From: Streptomyces viridiviolaceus
GTDB lineage: Bacteria > Actinomycetota > Actinomycetes > Streptomycetales > Streptomycetaceae
Direction of reading: 5' to 3'
Length of the DNA: 64,000 nt
NCBI RefSeq assembly: GCF_014650995.1
Contig: NZ_BMWA01000017.1
Span: 117,295 to 181,294 of the forward strand
The position numbers were made by a program, and so were the translations under genes. The notes under the pieces are model-generated. The model saw only the letters and a program-made list of their open reading frames with translations. It was not told the origin of the DNA and searched no databases. Below are positions 24,667-33,368 of this stretch, piece after piece. The first letter of the stretch is position 1. Each line of letters opens with the position of its first letter.

Positions 24667-25449
24667 GTGCCGCGCATGCTCGACGTCAGCGACGAGGTAC
24701 GCGCCGAGATCGGCGACGAAGAAGCCGATCGCCTGCTCGCCGGAGAGACCGCCCCGGGCAGTTACGACTGCACGTCCTGCCGCACCCCGGGCGACTCCGA
24801 GCAGGAGCGCACCAGCACCGTACTGTTCATCGGGGAGGAGACCGCCGTCCTCGCCTTCGCCCACGCCGGCTGCCTGCCCTCGCAGGTCGTCAAGGTCACC
24901 GAGGAACAGCTCCAGGGAGCCGTGAGGTCCATCAGCGGCGACACCGCCGGCCGGAACTCCGAACAGGCCGCGTCCGAGCAGGCGGTGCTGGGCGTGACGA
25001 GCGGACTGGTCCTGATCTCCGGGGAGTTGCACCCCGCACTGGTGGTGGAGCCGACCGCGCCCATCGCACGGCCCGGCACCACCGGCCCCGGCGACGACTT
25101 CCTGCCGCTGCTCATCGAGCAGGGCTTCATGCCGACCGGCGACCTGTCCACCGCCCCGGCCGTGCTGCACGGCTGGTCCGTGCTGCTCGCCATGGGCCGG
25201 CTGCACGCGGTGCTCCAGCCGGGGGCCAACGGCGGCCGGCCGGTGGCCTGGTGGCAGGCCCACCAGCCCCTCCAGGTCACCGAGGGCTGGCGCACGGCGG
25301 CCGGCAAGCACCATCAGGTGCTGATGTTCGCGGCGCCGGTCGGGACGATCGGACGGCAGCCGCGCGAGGACCTGCTGCGGGACGCGCTGGACAAGGCGGC
25401 GGCGAACGGGCAGCTGGTCGCGGCGGCGCTGCCCCTCGCTGGGACGTGA
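24667..25449 (+). CDS. Conserved Streptomyces protein, function unknown
   Basis: A 260-residue soluble protein. It starts VPRMLDVSDEVRAEIGDEEA from a GTG with GGGAG six bases upstream (the ATG three codons later is the alternative). A CTSCRTPGD pair near residue 40 could bind metal; HAGCLPSQVV holds another Cys. The middle (LISGELHPALVVEPTAPIAR) and the Trp-rich WWQAHQPLQVTEGWRTAAGK follow. I know no family function. Its stop overlaps the next gene as GTGA, so the two are translated together. It lies just before der and keeps this place in related genomes as far as I recall. Confidence 0.7.
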   Translation: MPRMLDVSDEVRAEIGDEEADRLLAGETAPGSYDCTSCRTPGDSEQERTSTVLFIGEETAVLAFAHAGCLPSQVVKVTEEQLQGAVRSISGDTAGRNSEQAASEQAVLGVTSGLVLISGELHPALVVEPTAPIARPGTTGPGDDFLPLLIEQGFMPTGDLSTAPAVLHGWSVLLAMGRLHAVLQPGANGGRPVAWWQAHQPLQVTEGWRTAAGKHHQVLMFAAPVGTIGRQPREDLLRDALDKAAANGQLVAAALPLAGT

Positions 25450-25838
25450 GCGCCGTCCGCGCCAGGCCCAACGGCCCCCGTCCGGGCCCGCATCCCTTCC
25501 GGCTCGGGGTCGTTTGGACATACGTGCACGCATACGACAATTCCCGCCGACACGGTGGCCCCTCGGCCACGCCGATCTACGACGCGCTCTACGCCGAGTA
25601 CGTCAAGTCCTTCCGTTCGCTGCCGGGTGATCGCAGTGGCGAGGAGGAGCTGGGGTTCATCGCGTTCGGGAACATGACCCGCGGCCGGGGCGCGTACAGC
25701 GCCTACAGCGCGGGGGCCCACAGCGCCCGTGTGGTCCAGCAGTCACCCTGGCAGCGCGTCGGGTACCTCGGCCCGCACGGCGCCGGGACGCGGCACGTCC
25801 CGGCCGCGCTGCCACCGGCCCCGCGCCGTGGTGCCTGA
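25446..25838 (+). CDS. Hypothetical protein coupled to the preceding gene
   Basis: A 130-residue product from a GTG that overlaps the upstream stop by four bases. The central part (WTYVHAYDNSRRHGGPSATP, IYDALYAEYVKSFRSLPGDR) is polar and probably helical; the end is Ala/Gly/Tyr-rich (GAYSAYSAGAHSARVVQQ) and Pro-rich. No membrane segment, signal peptide or known domain is seen. The segment LYAEYVKSFRSLPGDRSGEE followed by LGFIAFGN looks conserved, the tail does not. Close coupling to the preceding unassigned gene suggests a joint role. A strong terminator follows. Confidence 0.65.
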   Translation: MSAVRARPNGPRPGPHPFRLGVVWTYVHAYDNSRRHGGPSATPIYDALYAEYVKSFRSLPGDRSGEEELGFIAFGNMTRGRGAYSAYSAGAHSARVVQQSPWQRVGYLGPHGAGTRHVPAALPPAPRRGA

Positions 25839-25854
25839 ACGGCGCACGGACGGC

Positions 25855-25888
25855 GAGAAGGGGCGGCCCCTCGGGGCCGCCCCTTCTC
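25855..25888. terminator. Bidirectional terminator between 25838 and der
   Basis: GAGAAGGGGCGGCCCC (25855-25870) and its exact complement GGGGCCGCCCCTTCTC (25873-25888) form a 16-bp stem with a two-base formal loop, between convergent genes. Confidence 0.9.
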
Positions 25889-25913
25889 GCTGCTCGCGTC
25901 CTCGCCGCTCGCG

Positions 25914-27392
25914 CTACTTCTTCTTGGCGCCGCGCTTCTCGCGCACCCGCACCGAGATGTGGATCGGCGTCCCCTCGAAACCGAACTCCTCACGCAGCCG
26001 GCGCTCGATGAAGCGCCGGTAGCCCGCCTCGATGAAGCCGGAGGCGAAGAGCACGAACCGCGGGGGCTTCGTGCCCGCCTGCGTGCCGAACAGGATGCGG
26101 GGCTGCTTGCCGCCGCGCACCGGGTGGGGGTGGGCGGCGACCAGCTCGCCGAGGAAGGCGTTCAGCCGGCCCGTCGGGACCCGGGTCTCCCAGCCGGCCA
26201 GGGCCGTCTCGATCGCCGGGACCAGCTTCTCCATGTGACGTCCGGTCTGCGCCGAGACGTTCACCCGCGGCGCCCACGCCACCTGGCCGAACTCGGTCTC
26301 GATCTCCCGCTCCAGGTAGTAGCGGCGCTCCTCGTCGAGGGTGTCCCACTTGTTGTAGGCGACGACGAGCGCACGCCCCGCCTCGACGGCCATGGTGACG
26401 ATCCGCTGGTCCTGGACCGAGATCGACTCGGAGGCGTCGATGAGGACGACGGCGACCTCCGCCTTCTCCACTGCGGCCGCGGTGCGCAGCGAGGCGTAGT
26501 AGTCGGCGCCCTGCTGGAGGTGGACGCGCTTGCGGATGCCCGCCGTGTCGACGAACTTCCAGGTCTTGCCGCCGAGTTCGATCAGCTCGTCGACCGGGTC
26601 GCGGGTGGTGCCGGCGAGTTCGTTGACGACGACCCGCTCCTCGCCCGCCACCTTGTTCAGCAGCGAGGACTTGCCGACGTTGGGCCGGCCGATCAGGGCG
26701 ACGCGGCGCGGGCCGCCGACGGCGGTGCCGAAGGTCTGCGCCGGGGCCTCGGGGAGGGCCTCCAGTACCTTGTCCAGCATGTCGCCGGTGCCGCGGCCGT
26801 GCAGCGCGGAGACCGGATACGGCTCCCCCAGTCCCAGCGACCACAGGTACGCCGCGTCGGCCTCGCCGCTCGGGCCGTCCACCTTGTTGGCGCACAGCAC
26901 GACGGGCTTGCCCGCCTTGCGCAGCAGCCGGACGACGGCCTCGTCGGTGTCGGTGGCGCCGACCTTGGCGTCCACGACGAAGACGACCGCGTCGGCGGCC
27001 TCGATGGCGTACTCGGCCTGCGCGGCCACGGAGGCGTCGATGCCGAGGACGTCCTGCTCCCAGCCGCCGGTGTCGACGACCTTGAAGCGGCGGCCGGCCC
27101 ACTCGGCCTCGTAGGTGACGCGGTCGCGGGTCACACCGGGCTTGTCCTCGACGACCGCCTCGCGGCGGCCGATGATCCGGTTCACCAGGGTCGACTTGCC
27201 GACATTGGGGCGGCCGACGACGGCGAGGACGGGCAGCGGGCCGTGCCCGGCCGCCTCGATCGCGCCCTCGACCTCCTCGATGTCGAAGCCCTCTTCCGCG
27301 GCGAGCTCCATGAACTCCGCGTACTCGGCGTCGCCAAGCGCCCCGTGGTCGTGCTCCTCGCCCGAGCCCTCGGAGTGGATGTGGTCGTTCAT
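25914..27392 (-). CDS. der: Ribosome-assembly GTPase Der (EngA)
   Basis: A 492-residue protein with two GTPase domains in tandem: GRPNVGKSTL, DTGGWE and NKVDG in the first, GRPNVGKSSL, DTAGIRKR and NKWDT in the second, and a C-terminal KH-like domain ending VRVREKRGAKKK. It acts in 50S ribosomal subunit maturation. A ~50-residue acidic N-terminal extension (MNDHIHSEGSGEEHDHGALG ...) precedes the first P-loop, as in other actinomycetes. The ATG at 27392 has GAGG ten bases upstream. It is downstream of the acyltransferase gene by 74 bases, on the same strand as cmk and tyrA. Confidence 0.97.
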   Translation of the reverse strand: MNDHIHSEGSGEEHDHGALGDAEYAEFMELAAEEGFDIEEVEGAIEAAGHGPLPVLAVVGRPNVGKSTLVNRIIGRREAVVEDKPGVTRDRVTYEAEWAGRRFKVVDTGGWEQDVLGIDASVAAQAEYAIEAADAVVFVVDAKVGATDTDEAVVRLLRKAGKPVVLCANKVDGPSGEADAAYLWSLGLGEPYPVSALHGRGTGDMLDKVLEALPEAPAQTFGTAVGGPRRVALIGRPNVGKSSLLNKVAGEERVVVNELAGTTRDPVDELIELGGKTWKFVDTAGIRKRVHLQQGADYYASLRTAAAVEKAEVAVVLIDASESISVQDQRIVTMAVEAGRALVVAYNKWDTLDEERRYYLEREIETEFGQVAWAPRVNVSAQTGRHMEKLVPAIETALAGWETRVPTGRLNAFLGELVAAHPHPVRGGKQPRILFGTQAGTKPPRFVLFASGFIEAGYRRFIERRLREEFGFEGTPIHISVRVREKRGAKKK

Positions 27393-27466
27393 GAAGTCCG
27401 TACCTCGTTCATCGTGGTGATCGGTGAAGCACCCCTGTACCGGGTGATCCACTACTCAAGTGTCGC

Positions 27467-28111
27467 CTAGCGGCCGGTGAGCCGCCTGGCGTTTTCCAGG
27501 TGCGCGGTGAGCTGCTTCTGGATGCGTTCGGTCGCCTCGTCCAGCGCCTTGCGCGTGCGCCGTCCGCTGCCGTCGCCCGCCTCGAAGGGGTCGCCGAAGA
27601 CGACGTCGACGCGGGAGCGGAGCGGAGGCAGTCCCTTTATCAACCGTCCGCGCCGCTGGGAACTTCCCAGCACGGCGACCGGGACGATCGGGGCGCCGCT
27701 GCGGACGGCGAAGTAGGCGAGCCCGGCGCGCAGCGAGGCGAAGTCCCCCTCGCCCCGGGTGCCCTCCGGGAAGATGCCCAGCACGCCGCCGCTGTCCAGC
27801 ACGCCCAGCGCCTGGCCGATGGCCGTGCGGTCGGTGGAGCGGCGGTCGACCTTCAGCTGGCCGATGCCGGTGAGGAACCGTCCGAGCGGGCCGACGAACG
27901 CCTCTTTCTTGATCAGGAAGTGCGTCGGCCGGGGTGCCACGCCCATGACCATCGGGCCGTCGATGTTGTGGGAGTGGTTGACGGCGAAGATCACCGGTCC
28001 CGTCGCGGGCACCCGCCAGGAGCCGAGCACGCGCGGCCTGAACAGCCCGTACATCAGGCCGACGCCGATGCGCCGCCCGACCTCGGCGCCCTTCTCGGAG
28101 GGAAGGTTCAC
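27467..28111 (-). CDS. 1-acyl-glycerol-3-phosphate acyltransferase-like (PlsC family)
   Basis: A 214-residue acyltransferase with the HxxxxD motif in VNHSHNIDGPMV, the GIFPEGTRGEGDF glycerophosphate-binding motif and PIVPVAVLGSSQR. It transfers an acyl chain to a lysophospholipid at the membrane surface. A hydrophobic first stretch (GVGLMYGLF) may anchor it. The GTG at 28111 overlaps the cmk stop as GTGA, giving translational coupling; the alternative upstream start inside cmk is not needed. This cmk-plsC-der order is common in actinobacteria. It may be accessory to the main PlsC. Confidence 0.92.
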   Translation of the reverse strand: MNLPSEKGAEVGRRIGVGLMYGLFRPRVLGSWRVPATGPVIFAVNHSHNIDGPMVMGVAPRPTHFLIKKEAFVGPLGRFLTGIGQLKVDRRSTDRTAIGQALGVLDSGGVLGIFPEGTRGEGDFASLRAGLAYFAVRSGAPIVPVAVLGSSQRRGRLIKGLPPLRSRVDVVFGDPFEAGDGSGRRTRKALDEATERIQKQLTAHLENARRLTGR

Positions 28112-28803
28112 TTCCCTGCCCGCTTCTCCTCGACGAGGGTGACGACGCACTCGATGACCTGCGGGAGGGTGAGGTCGGTGGTGTCCACCTCGACCGCGTC
28201 GTCCGCCTTGGCGAGCGGGGAGGTCTTGCGGCTGGAGTCGGCCGCGTCCCGCTTGATCAGGGCCTCGCGGGTGGCGTTGACGTCGGCGCCCTTCAGCTCT
28301 CCGTTGCGGCGGGCGGCGCGGGCCTCCGCCGAGGCGGTGAGGAAGATCTTCAGGTCGGCGTCCGGCAGCACGGTCGTACCGATGTCGCGGCCCTCGACGA
28401 CGATGCCCTGCGGGGCGGCGGCGGCGATGGAGCGCTGCAGCTCGGTGATCCGGGAGCGGACCTCGGGGACGGCGCTGACCGTGCTGACCTTGGAGGTGAC
28501 CTCCTGGGTGCGGATCGGGCCGGCGACGTCCACGCCGTCGACCGTGATGGTCGGGCCGGCCGGGTCGGTGCCCGAGACGATCTCGGCCTTGCCGGCCGCG
28601 GCGGCGACGGCGTGCGGGTCATCTATGTCGATGCCGTTGGTCACCATCCACCAGGTGATCGCCCGGTACTGGGCGCCGGTGTCCAGGTAGCTCAGGCCGA
28701 GCTGCGCGGCGACGGCCTTCGACGTGCTCGACTTGCCCGTGCCGGAGGGGCCGTCGATGGCGACAATCACGGCCGGGACGGTCGGGGCGGCGCCGTTTTC
28801 CAC
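28108..28803 (-). CDS. cmk: Cytidylate kinase
   Basis: A 231-residue (d)CMP kinase: P-loop AIDGPSGTGKSSTSKAVA, LDTGAQYRAITWWMV, VVEGRDIGTTVLPDADLKIF (CMP-binding and Asp-Arg motif) and RNGELKGADVN. It makes CDP/dCDP in pyrimidine salvage and nucleotide balance. The GTG at 28803 follows AGGAAGG by nine bases and gives the usual length with a short Ala/Pro lead. The gene is 112 bases after tyrA and overlaps the acyltransferase start by four bases. Confidence 0.96.
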   Translation of the reverse strand: MENGAAPTVPAVIVAIDGPSGTGKSSTSKAVAAQLGLSYLDTGAQYRAITWWMVTNGIDIDDPHAVAAAAGKAEIVSGTDPAGPTITVDGVDVAGPIRTQEVTSKVSTVSAVPEVRSRITELQRSIAAAAPQGIVVEGRDIGTTVLPDADLKIFLTASAEARAARRNGELKGADVNATREALIKRDAADSSRKTSPLAKADDAVEVDTTDLTLPQVIECVVTLVEEKRAGK

Positions 28804-28915
28804 GGGGGGACACCTTCCTGGTGCGGTGCGGTGAGCGGTGTGCGGGGCGCGCATGTGCCCCGCACAAGGTTACTGGCTCTCCGGAACCCCTCCGACAGGC
28901 GTGGGAGCCCGGCAG

Positions 28916-30001
28916 TCACTGCCGGATCGCCCAGCCCCGCTCCCGCAGGGCCGCCGTCAGGACGGGGGCGGCCTTCGGCTCGACCATCAGCTGCACCAGA
29001 CCGGCCTGCTGCCCGGTGGCGTGCTCGATCCGTACGTCCTCGATGTTGACGCCGGCCCGCCCCGCGTCCGCGAAGATGCGGGCGAGCTGGCCGGGCTGGT
29101 CGTCGATGAGGACGGCCACGGTCTCGTAGACCCGCGGGGCGGAGCCGTGCTTGCCGGGGACCCGTACCTGGCCGGCGTTCCCGCGCCGCAGCACCGCCTC
29201 GATGCCCCGGCTGCCCTCGCGGCGCTTGTCCTCGTCGGAGGACTGCAGGGCCCGCAGGGCCCGCACCGTCTCGTCGAGGTCGGCGGCGACGTCCCCGAGC
29301 AGGTCGGCGACCGGCCCCGGGTTCGCGGCGAGGATGTCGATCCACATCCGGGGATCGGAGGCGGCGATCCTCGTCACGTCCCGGATGCCCTGCCCGCACA
29401 GCCGTACGGCGGCCTCCTCGGCGTTCTCCAGGCGGGCGGCGACCATGCTGGAGACCAGGTGCGGCATGTGGGAGACGAGGGCCACGGCGCGGTCGTGGGC
29501 GTCGGCGTCCATGACGACCGGCACCGCGCGGCAGTGCGAGATGAGCTCCAGCGCGAGGTTCAGCACCTCGGTGTCGGTGTCCCGGGTCGGGGTCAGCACC
29601 CAGGGGCGGCCCTCGAAGAGGTCGCCGGTGGCGGCCAGCGGGCCGGACTTCTCGCGGCCGGACATGGGGTGGGTGCCGATGTAGCGGGAGAGGTCCAGCC
29701 CGCGTGCCTCCAGCTCGCGGCGCGGGCCGCCCTTGACGCTGGCCACGTCGATGTAGCCGCGGGCCGCGCCGCGCCCCATGGCGTCGGCGAGCACGTCGGC
29801 CACCAGGGCCGGCGGGGCGGCCACGATCGCGAGGTCGACGGGTCCGTCCGGCGCCTCGTCGGTGCCGGCGCCGAGCGCGGCGGCCGTGCGGGCCTGCTCC
29901 GGGTCGTGGTCGGCGAGGTGGACGGTGACACCCCGCTGGGTCAGGGCGAGGGCGGCCGAGGTGCCGATGAGGCCGGTTCCGATGACGAGTGCGGTTCTCA
30001 C
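28916..30001 (-). CDS. tyrA: Prephenate dehydrogenase with ACT domain
   Basis: A 361-residue tyrosine-biosynthesis enzyme. The Rossmann motif VIGTGLIGTS is at the N-terminus, YIGTHPMSGREKSGPLAATG is the substrate-binding signature, and residues ~280-355 form an ACT regulatory domain (VYETVAVLIDDQPGQLARIF) that usually mediates tyrosine feedback. It oxidises prephenate (or arogenate) with NAD+. GTG start overlaps the aroH stop by four bases, so the two enzymes of the prephenate branch are co-translated. Confidence 0.96.
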   Translation of the reverse strand: MRTALVIGTGLIGTSAALALTQRGVTVHLADHDPEQARTAAALGAGTDEAPDGPVDLAIVAAPPALVADVLADAMGRGAARGYIDVASVKGGPRRELEARGLDLSRYIGTHPMSGREKSGPLAATGDLFEGRPWVLTPTRDTDTEVLNLALELISHCRAVPVVMDADAHDRAVALVSHMPHLVSSMVAARLENAEEAAVRLCGQGIRDVTRIAASDPRMWIDILAANPGPVADLLGDVAADLDETVRALRALQSSDEDKRREGSRGIEAVLRRGNAGQVRVPGKHGSAPRVYETVAVLIDDQPGQLARIFADAGRAGVNIEDVRIEHATGQQAGLVQLMVEPKAAPVLTAALRERGWAIRQ

Positions 30002-30360
30002 TGGGCGATGTCCTTGCGCAGGGCCGCCGCGGCGCCGAGGTAGACGTGCGCGATGTCGGCGCGGGGCCGGTCCGACTCGATGTGGGCGAGGACACGGACG
30101 ACGCGCGGCATGGCGCCCTCGATGTCCAGTTCCTGGGCGCAGATCAGCGGCACGTCGGTGATCCCGAGCTTCCGGGCCGCGGCCGCCGGGAAGTCGCTGT
30201 GCAGGTCGGGGGTGGCCGTGAACCAGATGCTGATCAGGTCGTCGACGGTCAGGCCGTTGCGCTCCAGGATGGCGGTGAGCAGCGCCGCGACCTGCTCGTC
30301 CATGTGCCCGGCTTCGTCCCGTTCCAGTTGGACGGCGCCCCGGACCGCTCGTACCGCCAC
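29998..30360 (-). CDS. aroH: Chorismate mutase, AroH type
   Basis: A 120-residue monofunctional chorismate mutase of the trimeric AroH fold: AVRAVRGAVQLERDEAGHMD with the N-terminal active-site Arg, IWFTATPDLHSDFPAAAARK, and CAQELDIEGAMPRVVRVLAH with the catalytic Glu and Arg. It turns chorismate into prephenate, which the following tyrA product then oxidises. GTG start with AGGAG seven bases upstream. It heads the aroH-tyrA unit, which continues toward cmk. Confidence 0.95.
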   Translation of the reverse strand: MAVRAVRGAVQLERDEAGHMDEQVAALLTAILERNGLTVDDLISIWFTATPDLHSDFPAAAARKLGITDVPLICAQELDIEGAMPRVVRVLAHIESDRPRADIAHVYLGAAAALRKDIAQ

Positions 30361-30501
30361 GGCGATGCTCCTTGCTGACGTGCGTATCGGCTCTTGGTCC
30401 GTCCAGCCTAGTCAGCCCGCGCCGGACCGGTGCGGGGCGCCCGCCTCCTGAGACGCTGGCCCCGCCGGTTCCCCTCCCCCGCGTTTCCTCGGAGTGACGA
30501 C

Positions 30502-30912
30502 ATGCCCCACGGTCCGACGCGCCGCACGGTTCTCCTCTCCACGGGCGCGGCCGTCCTCGTGGCCGGCTGCGGCGACGGCGGCGACGGCGATTCCTCGGAG
30601 GCGAGCGCGTCCCCGGCCTCCCCCGGGCGGGAGCTGGCGCCGACGAGTGACATCCCGGTCGGCGGCGGCAGGGTCTTCACGGACGAGAAGGTCGTGGTGA
30701 CCCAGCCGGAGCAGGGTGACTTCAAGGCGTTCTCGGCCGTCTGCACCCACCAGGGCTGCACCGTGTCGGACGTGCGGGACGGCACCATCAACTGCGCCTG
30801 CCACAACAGCAGGTTCCGCATCGCCGACGGCTCGGTGGAGCAGGGCCCCGCCACGAAGCCGCTGCCCGAGGAGCGGATCACGGTGGAGGGAAATTCGGTC
30901 CGCCTGGTGTGA
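30502..30912 (+). CDS. Rieske [2Fe-2S] lipoprotein exported by Tat
   Basis: A 136-residue protein. The N-terminus has a twin-arginine signal (TRRTVLLSTG) and a lipobox-like VAGC with Cys 23. The Rieske site is CTHQGC (residues 81-86) and CACHNSRF (98-105): Cys81/His83 and Cys98/His101 would hold the cluster, and Cys86/Cys100 could make the disulfide. Such small lipid-anchored ferredoxin-like proteins are common in Streptomyces and of unproven electron-transfer role. GGAG lies seven bases before the ATG. It is divergent from aroH. Confidence 0.92.
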   Translation: MPHGPTRRTVLLSTGAAVLVAGCGDGGDGDSSEASASPASPGRELAPTSDIPVGGGRVFTDEKVVVTQPEQGDFKAFSAVCTHQGCTVSDVRDGTINCACHNSRFRIADGSVEQGPATKPLPEERITVEGNSVRLV

Positions 30913-30934
30913 CGGCCCGCGTACGCTCCCGGCC

Positions 30935-31678
30935 ATGAATCCCGAGACCCTGGTACGCGACCACACGATCTACGCCTGTGTCATGGGTTCGCGTGCCTTC
31001 GGTCTGGCGACGGACGGCAGCGACACCGACCGCCGGGGCGTGTTCCTCGCGCCCACACCCCTGTTCTGGCGGTTCGAGAAGCCGCCGACGCATGTGGAGG
31101 GCCCGGCGGAGGAGCAGTTCAGCTGGGAGCTGGAACGCTTCTGCGAGCTGGCTCTGCGCGCCAACCCGAACATCCTGGAGTGCCTGCACTCCCCGCTCGT
31201 GGAGTACGCCGACGACACCGGCCGCGAGCTGCTCGGCCTGCGCGGGGCGTTCCTGTCCCGCCGGGTCCACGAGACGTTCACCCGCTACGCGCACGGCCAG
31301 CGCCGCAAGCTGGACGCCGACGTGCGCACGCACGGCGCCCCGCGCTGGAAACACGCGATGCACCTGCTGCGGCTGCTGACGAGCGCCCGCGACCTGTTGC
31401 GCACGGGCACGCTCACCGTCGACGTCGGCGACCGGCGCGAAGCGCTGCTCGCCGTGAAGCGCGGCGAGGTGGCCTGGCCGGAGGTCGCGTCGTGGATGGC
31501 CCGCCTGGTGGAGGAGGGCGAGGAGGCCGCCCGCCGCAGCCCGCTGCCCGCCGAACCGGACCGGCGGCGCGTCGAGGACTTCCTCGTCCGCACCCGCCGC
31601 GCCTCAGCCCTCCAGCCGGGCCCGTACGACGAAGTCGTGCAGGGCGTCGTACGCGGTGGGGGCGGCGGGCAGCGCTGA
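30935..31678 (+). CDS. RlaP-type nucleotidyltransferase (first copy)
   Basis: A 247-residue protein of the RlaP/YcgL-like polymerase-beta superfamily (PF10127 type). The nucleotidyl-transfer motif VMGSRAFGLATDGSDTDRRG, with Gly-Ser and the Asp-x-Asp metal ligands, is near residue 16, and FCELALRANPNILECLHSPL follows. The family has been linked to RNA end repair, but the reaction is not settled. The ATG is seven bases after TACGCT (30922-30927), so the mRNA is probably leaderless. The last 75 bases overlap the end of the next gene, which lies on the other strand and encodes a paralogue. Confidence 0.85.
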   Translation: MNPETLVRDHTIYACVMGSRAFGLATDGSDTDRRGVFLAPTPLFWRFEKPPTHVEGPAEEQFSWELERFCELALRANPNILECLHSPLVEYADDTGRELLGLRGAFLSRRVHETFTRYAHGQRRKLDADVRTHGAPRWKHAMHLLRLLTSARDLLRTGTLTVDVGDRREALLAVKRGEVAWPEVASWMARLVEEGEEAARRSPLPAEPDRRRVEDFLVRTRRASALQPGPYDEVVQGVVRGGGGGQR

Positions 31679-32353
31679 CGCCGCCTGCGCCTCGTCCAGC
31701 ACGCCGTGCAGCCGCTCCACGTCGGCCCGTACGCGCGCGTGGTCGACGTCGGCGCTCCCGTGCTCCCGGTCCGCCTTGGCCGCGATCAGCTCGGGCACGT
31801 ACGCCGGGGCCTCGACCTGCCCGAGCAGGGTGGGCAGGTGGGCCTGCACCTCGCCGCTGCGCATCAGGTGGATGCCGGTGAGCAGCACCCGCAGGGTGTA
31901 GAGCAGCGGCTTGAGCTCGCCGCTCTTCTCGAACAGCCGCCACTGGGTCCCCGCGAACCCCCGGTAGTGGTGGGCGTGGTGACTGGTGAGGACGCCGGGG
32001 GCGAGGGCGGCCAGTTCCCGGTGGGCCTCGGTGGTGTGCACGACCAGCGGCGACAGCAGCTGTTCCAGCACGTAGCCGTTGCGCCGGAGCATCAGCCGTA
32101 CGAACTTGCGCAGGTCGTGCGTGACGAGGTCCATCTCGACGCCGTCCCGGTCCCACATCCGGGACCTGGTCTCCTCCGGCTCGCGCAGCCCGACGAGGTC
32201 GGCGGCGGGCAGCAGGTGGACGCCGCGCAGGTCGACGTCCGAGTCACTGGAGGGGAAGCCGTAGAGGTGGGCGCCGGAGACGGTGGCGAACAGCACCGGG
32301 AAGGGCTGTTCGGCCACCACCGGGGCCAGGTCGATGTCCGGGGCGTCGATCAT
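31604..32353 (-). CDS. RlaP-type nucleotidyltransferase (second copy)
   Basis: A 249-residue paralogue of the convergent protein. Its catalytic motif is TVSGAHLYGFPSSDSDVDLR with the same Asp-x-Asp pair, followed by GVHLLP, and VRLMLRRNGYVLEQLLSPLV parallels the NPNILECLHSPL segment of the first copy. The two proteins differ enough to have separate substrates. The start ATG is four bases after the stop of the ADP-ribosylglycohydrolase gene, so it belongs to the Nudix-ARH operon. The 3' ends of the two nucleotidyltransferase genes overlap by 75 bases, so their mRNAs are complementary at the tails. Confidence 0.85.
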   Translation of the reverse strand: MIDAPDIDLAPVVAEQPFPVLFATVSGAHLYGFPSSDSDVDLRGVHLLPAADLVGLREPEETRSRMWDRDGVEMDLVTHDLRKFVRLMLRRNGYVLEQLLSPLVVHTTEAHRELAALAPGVLTSHHAHHYRGFAGTQWRLFEKSGELKPLLYTLRVLLTGIHLMRSGEVQAHLPTLLGQVEAPAYVPELIAAKADREHGSADVDHARVRADVERLHGVLDEAQAASALPAAPTAYDALHDFVVRARLEG

Positions 32354-32357
32354 GCGC

Positions 32358-33368
32358 TCAAGCGTCCCAGAGCGCCCCGAGGGCCAGCAGGTCGCCCCGG
32401 TACTCGATGCGGTCGGCCCACGCGGCCGGCCAGGCGTCGGCGCCCAGGTGCGCGCCCGCGAGGCAGGCGATGGAGTCGGAGTCGCCGGAGGTGCACGCGG
32501 CGCGGCGCAGGGCGGTCAGCGGCTCGTCTACGAAGAGCAGGAAGCAGAGCAGCCCCGCGGCCAGCGCCTCCTCGGCGACCCAGCCCTCGCCGACCGCCAG
32601 GCACGGGTCGGTCTCCGGCGACACGGTGCGCACCGCCTCCTGGAGACGGTCGAGTGTCGCCAGGCACTCGTCCCAGCCCCGGGCGATGAAGTGCTCGGGC
32701 GTGGGGTCCTGGGCGCGGGTCCACAGGTCGCCGAGCCAGCGCTCGTGGTAGCGGGTGCGGTTGTCGTAGGCGTACGACCGCAGCCGCCCGACCAGCCCGG
32801 TCGGCTCGGCTCCCTCGGCCAGCAGCCGCACGGCGTGTGCGGTGAGGTCGGAGGCGGCGAGCGCCGTGGGGTGTCCGTGGGTGAGCGCGGACTGCAACTG
32901 GGCGGCGCCCGCGCGCTGTTCGTCGCCGAGGCCGGGGGCGAGGCCGACGGGCGCGACGCGCATGTTGGCGCCGCAGCCCTTGGAGTGGATCTGGGAGGCG
33001 TCCTGCCAGGGGCGGTCCGGGGTCTTCAGGAGGTTGCAGGCCCGGAGGCAGGTGTTGCCCGGCGCCCGGTTGTTCTCCGGTGACTGGTACCAGTCGACGA
33101 ACTCCTCGCGCACCGGCCTCTCCATCCGCCGGGGCCCCAGCACCCCCCGGTCCATCGCCGTCCGCAGCCCCTTCCCCAGCGCCAGCGTCATCTGCGTGTC
33201 GTCGGTGACGATCGCGGGCCGGGGCAGCTCCATCTCCCGCCACGGGCCGAACGCGGCGAGGATCGACGGGACGTCCTTGAACTCCGCGGGAAAGCCCAGG
33301 GCGTCGCCGAGGGCGAGGCCGGTGAGCGCCCCGGTGGCGGCGCGCTTGGTGACGGCGGTCGTGGTCAT
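32358..33368 (-). CDS. ADP-ribosylglycohydrolase (DraG/ARH family)
   Basis: A 336-residue enzyme with the ARH metal sites: GALTGLALGDALGFPAEF at the start, TDDTQMTLALGKGL (first Asp cluster) and the C-terminal ACTSGDSDSIACLAGAHLGA (second Asp/Ser cluster). Two Mg ions bind ADP-ribose; the family removes ADP-ribose from proteins or hydrolyses related nucleotides. ATG overlaps the Nudix stop as ATGA, and the nucleotidyltransferase gene follows by four bases, so the three form an operon centred on ADP-ribose and nucleotidyl chemistry. Confidence 0.92.
   Translation of the reverse strand: MTTTAVTKRAATGALTGLALGDALGFPAEFKDVPSILAAFGPWREMELPRPAIVTDDTQMTLALGKGLRTAMDRGVLGPRRMERPVREEFVDWYQSPENNRAPGNTCLRACNLLKTPDRPWQDASQIHSKGCGANMRVAPVGLAPGLGDEQRAGAAQLQSALTHGHPTALAASDLTAHAVRLLAEGAEPTGLVGRLRSYAYDNRTRYHERWLGDLWTRAQDPTPEHFIARGWDECLATLDRLQEAVRTVSPETDPCLAVGEGWVAEEALAAGLLCFLLFVDEPLTALRRAACTSGDSDSIACLAGAHLGADAWPAAWADRIEYRGDLLALGALWDA

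Noticed and set aside
30935..32353. Toxin-antitoxin system (MNT/HEPN type) or phage defence pair
   Set aside because: Both genes encode full-length nucleotidyltransferases; there is no HEPN or other toxin partner, and the neighbourhood is housekeeping-like.
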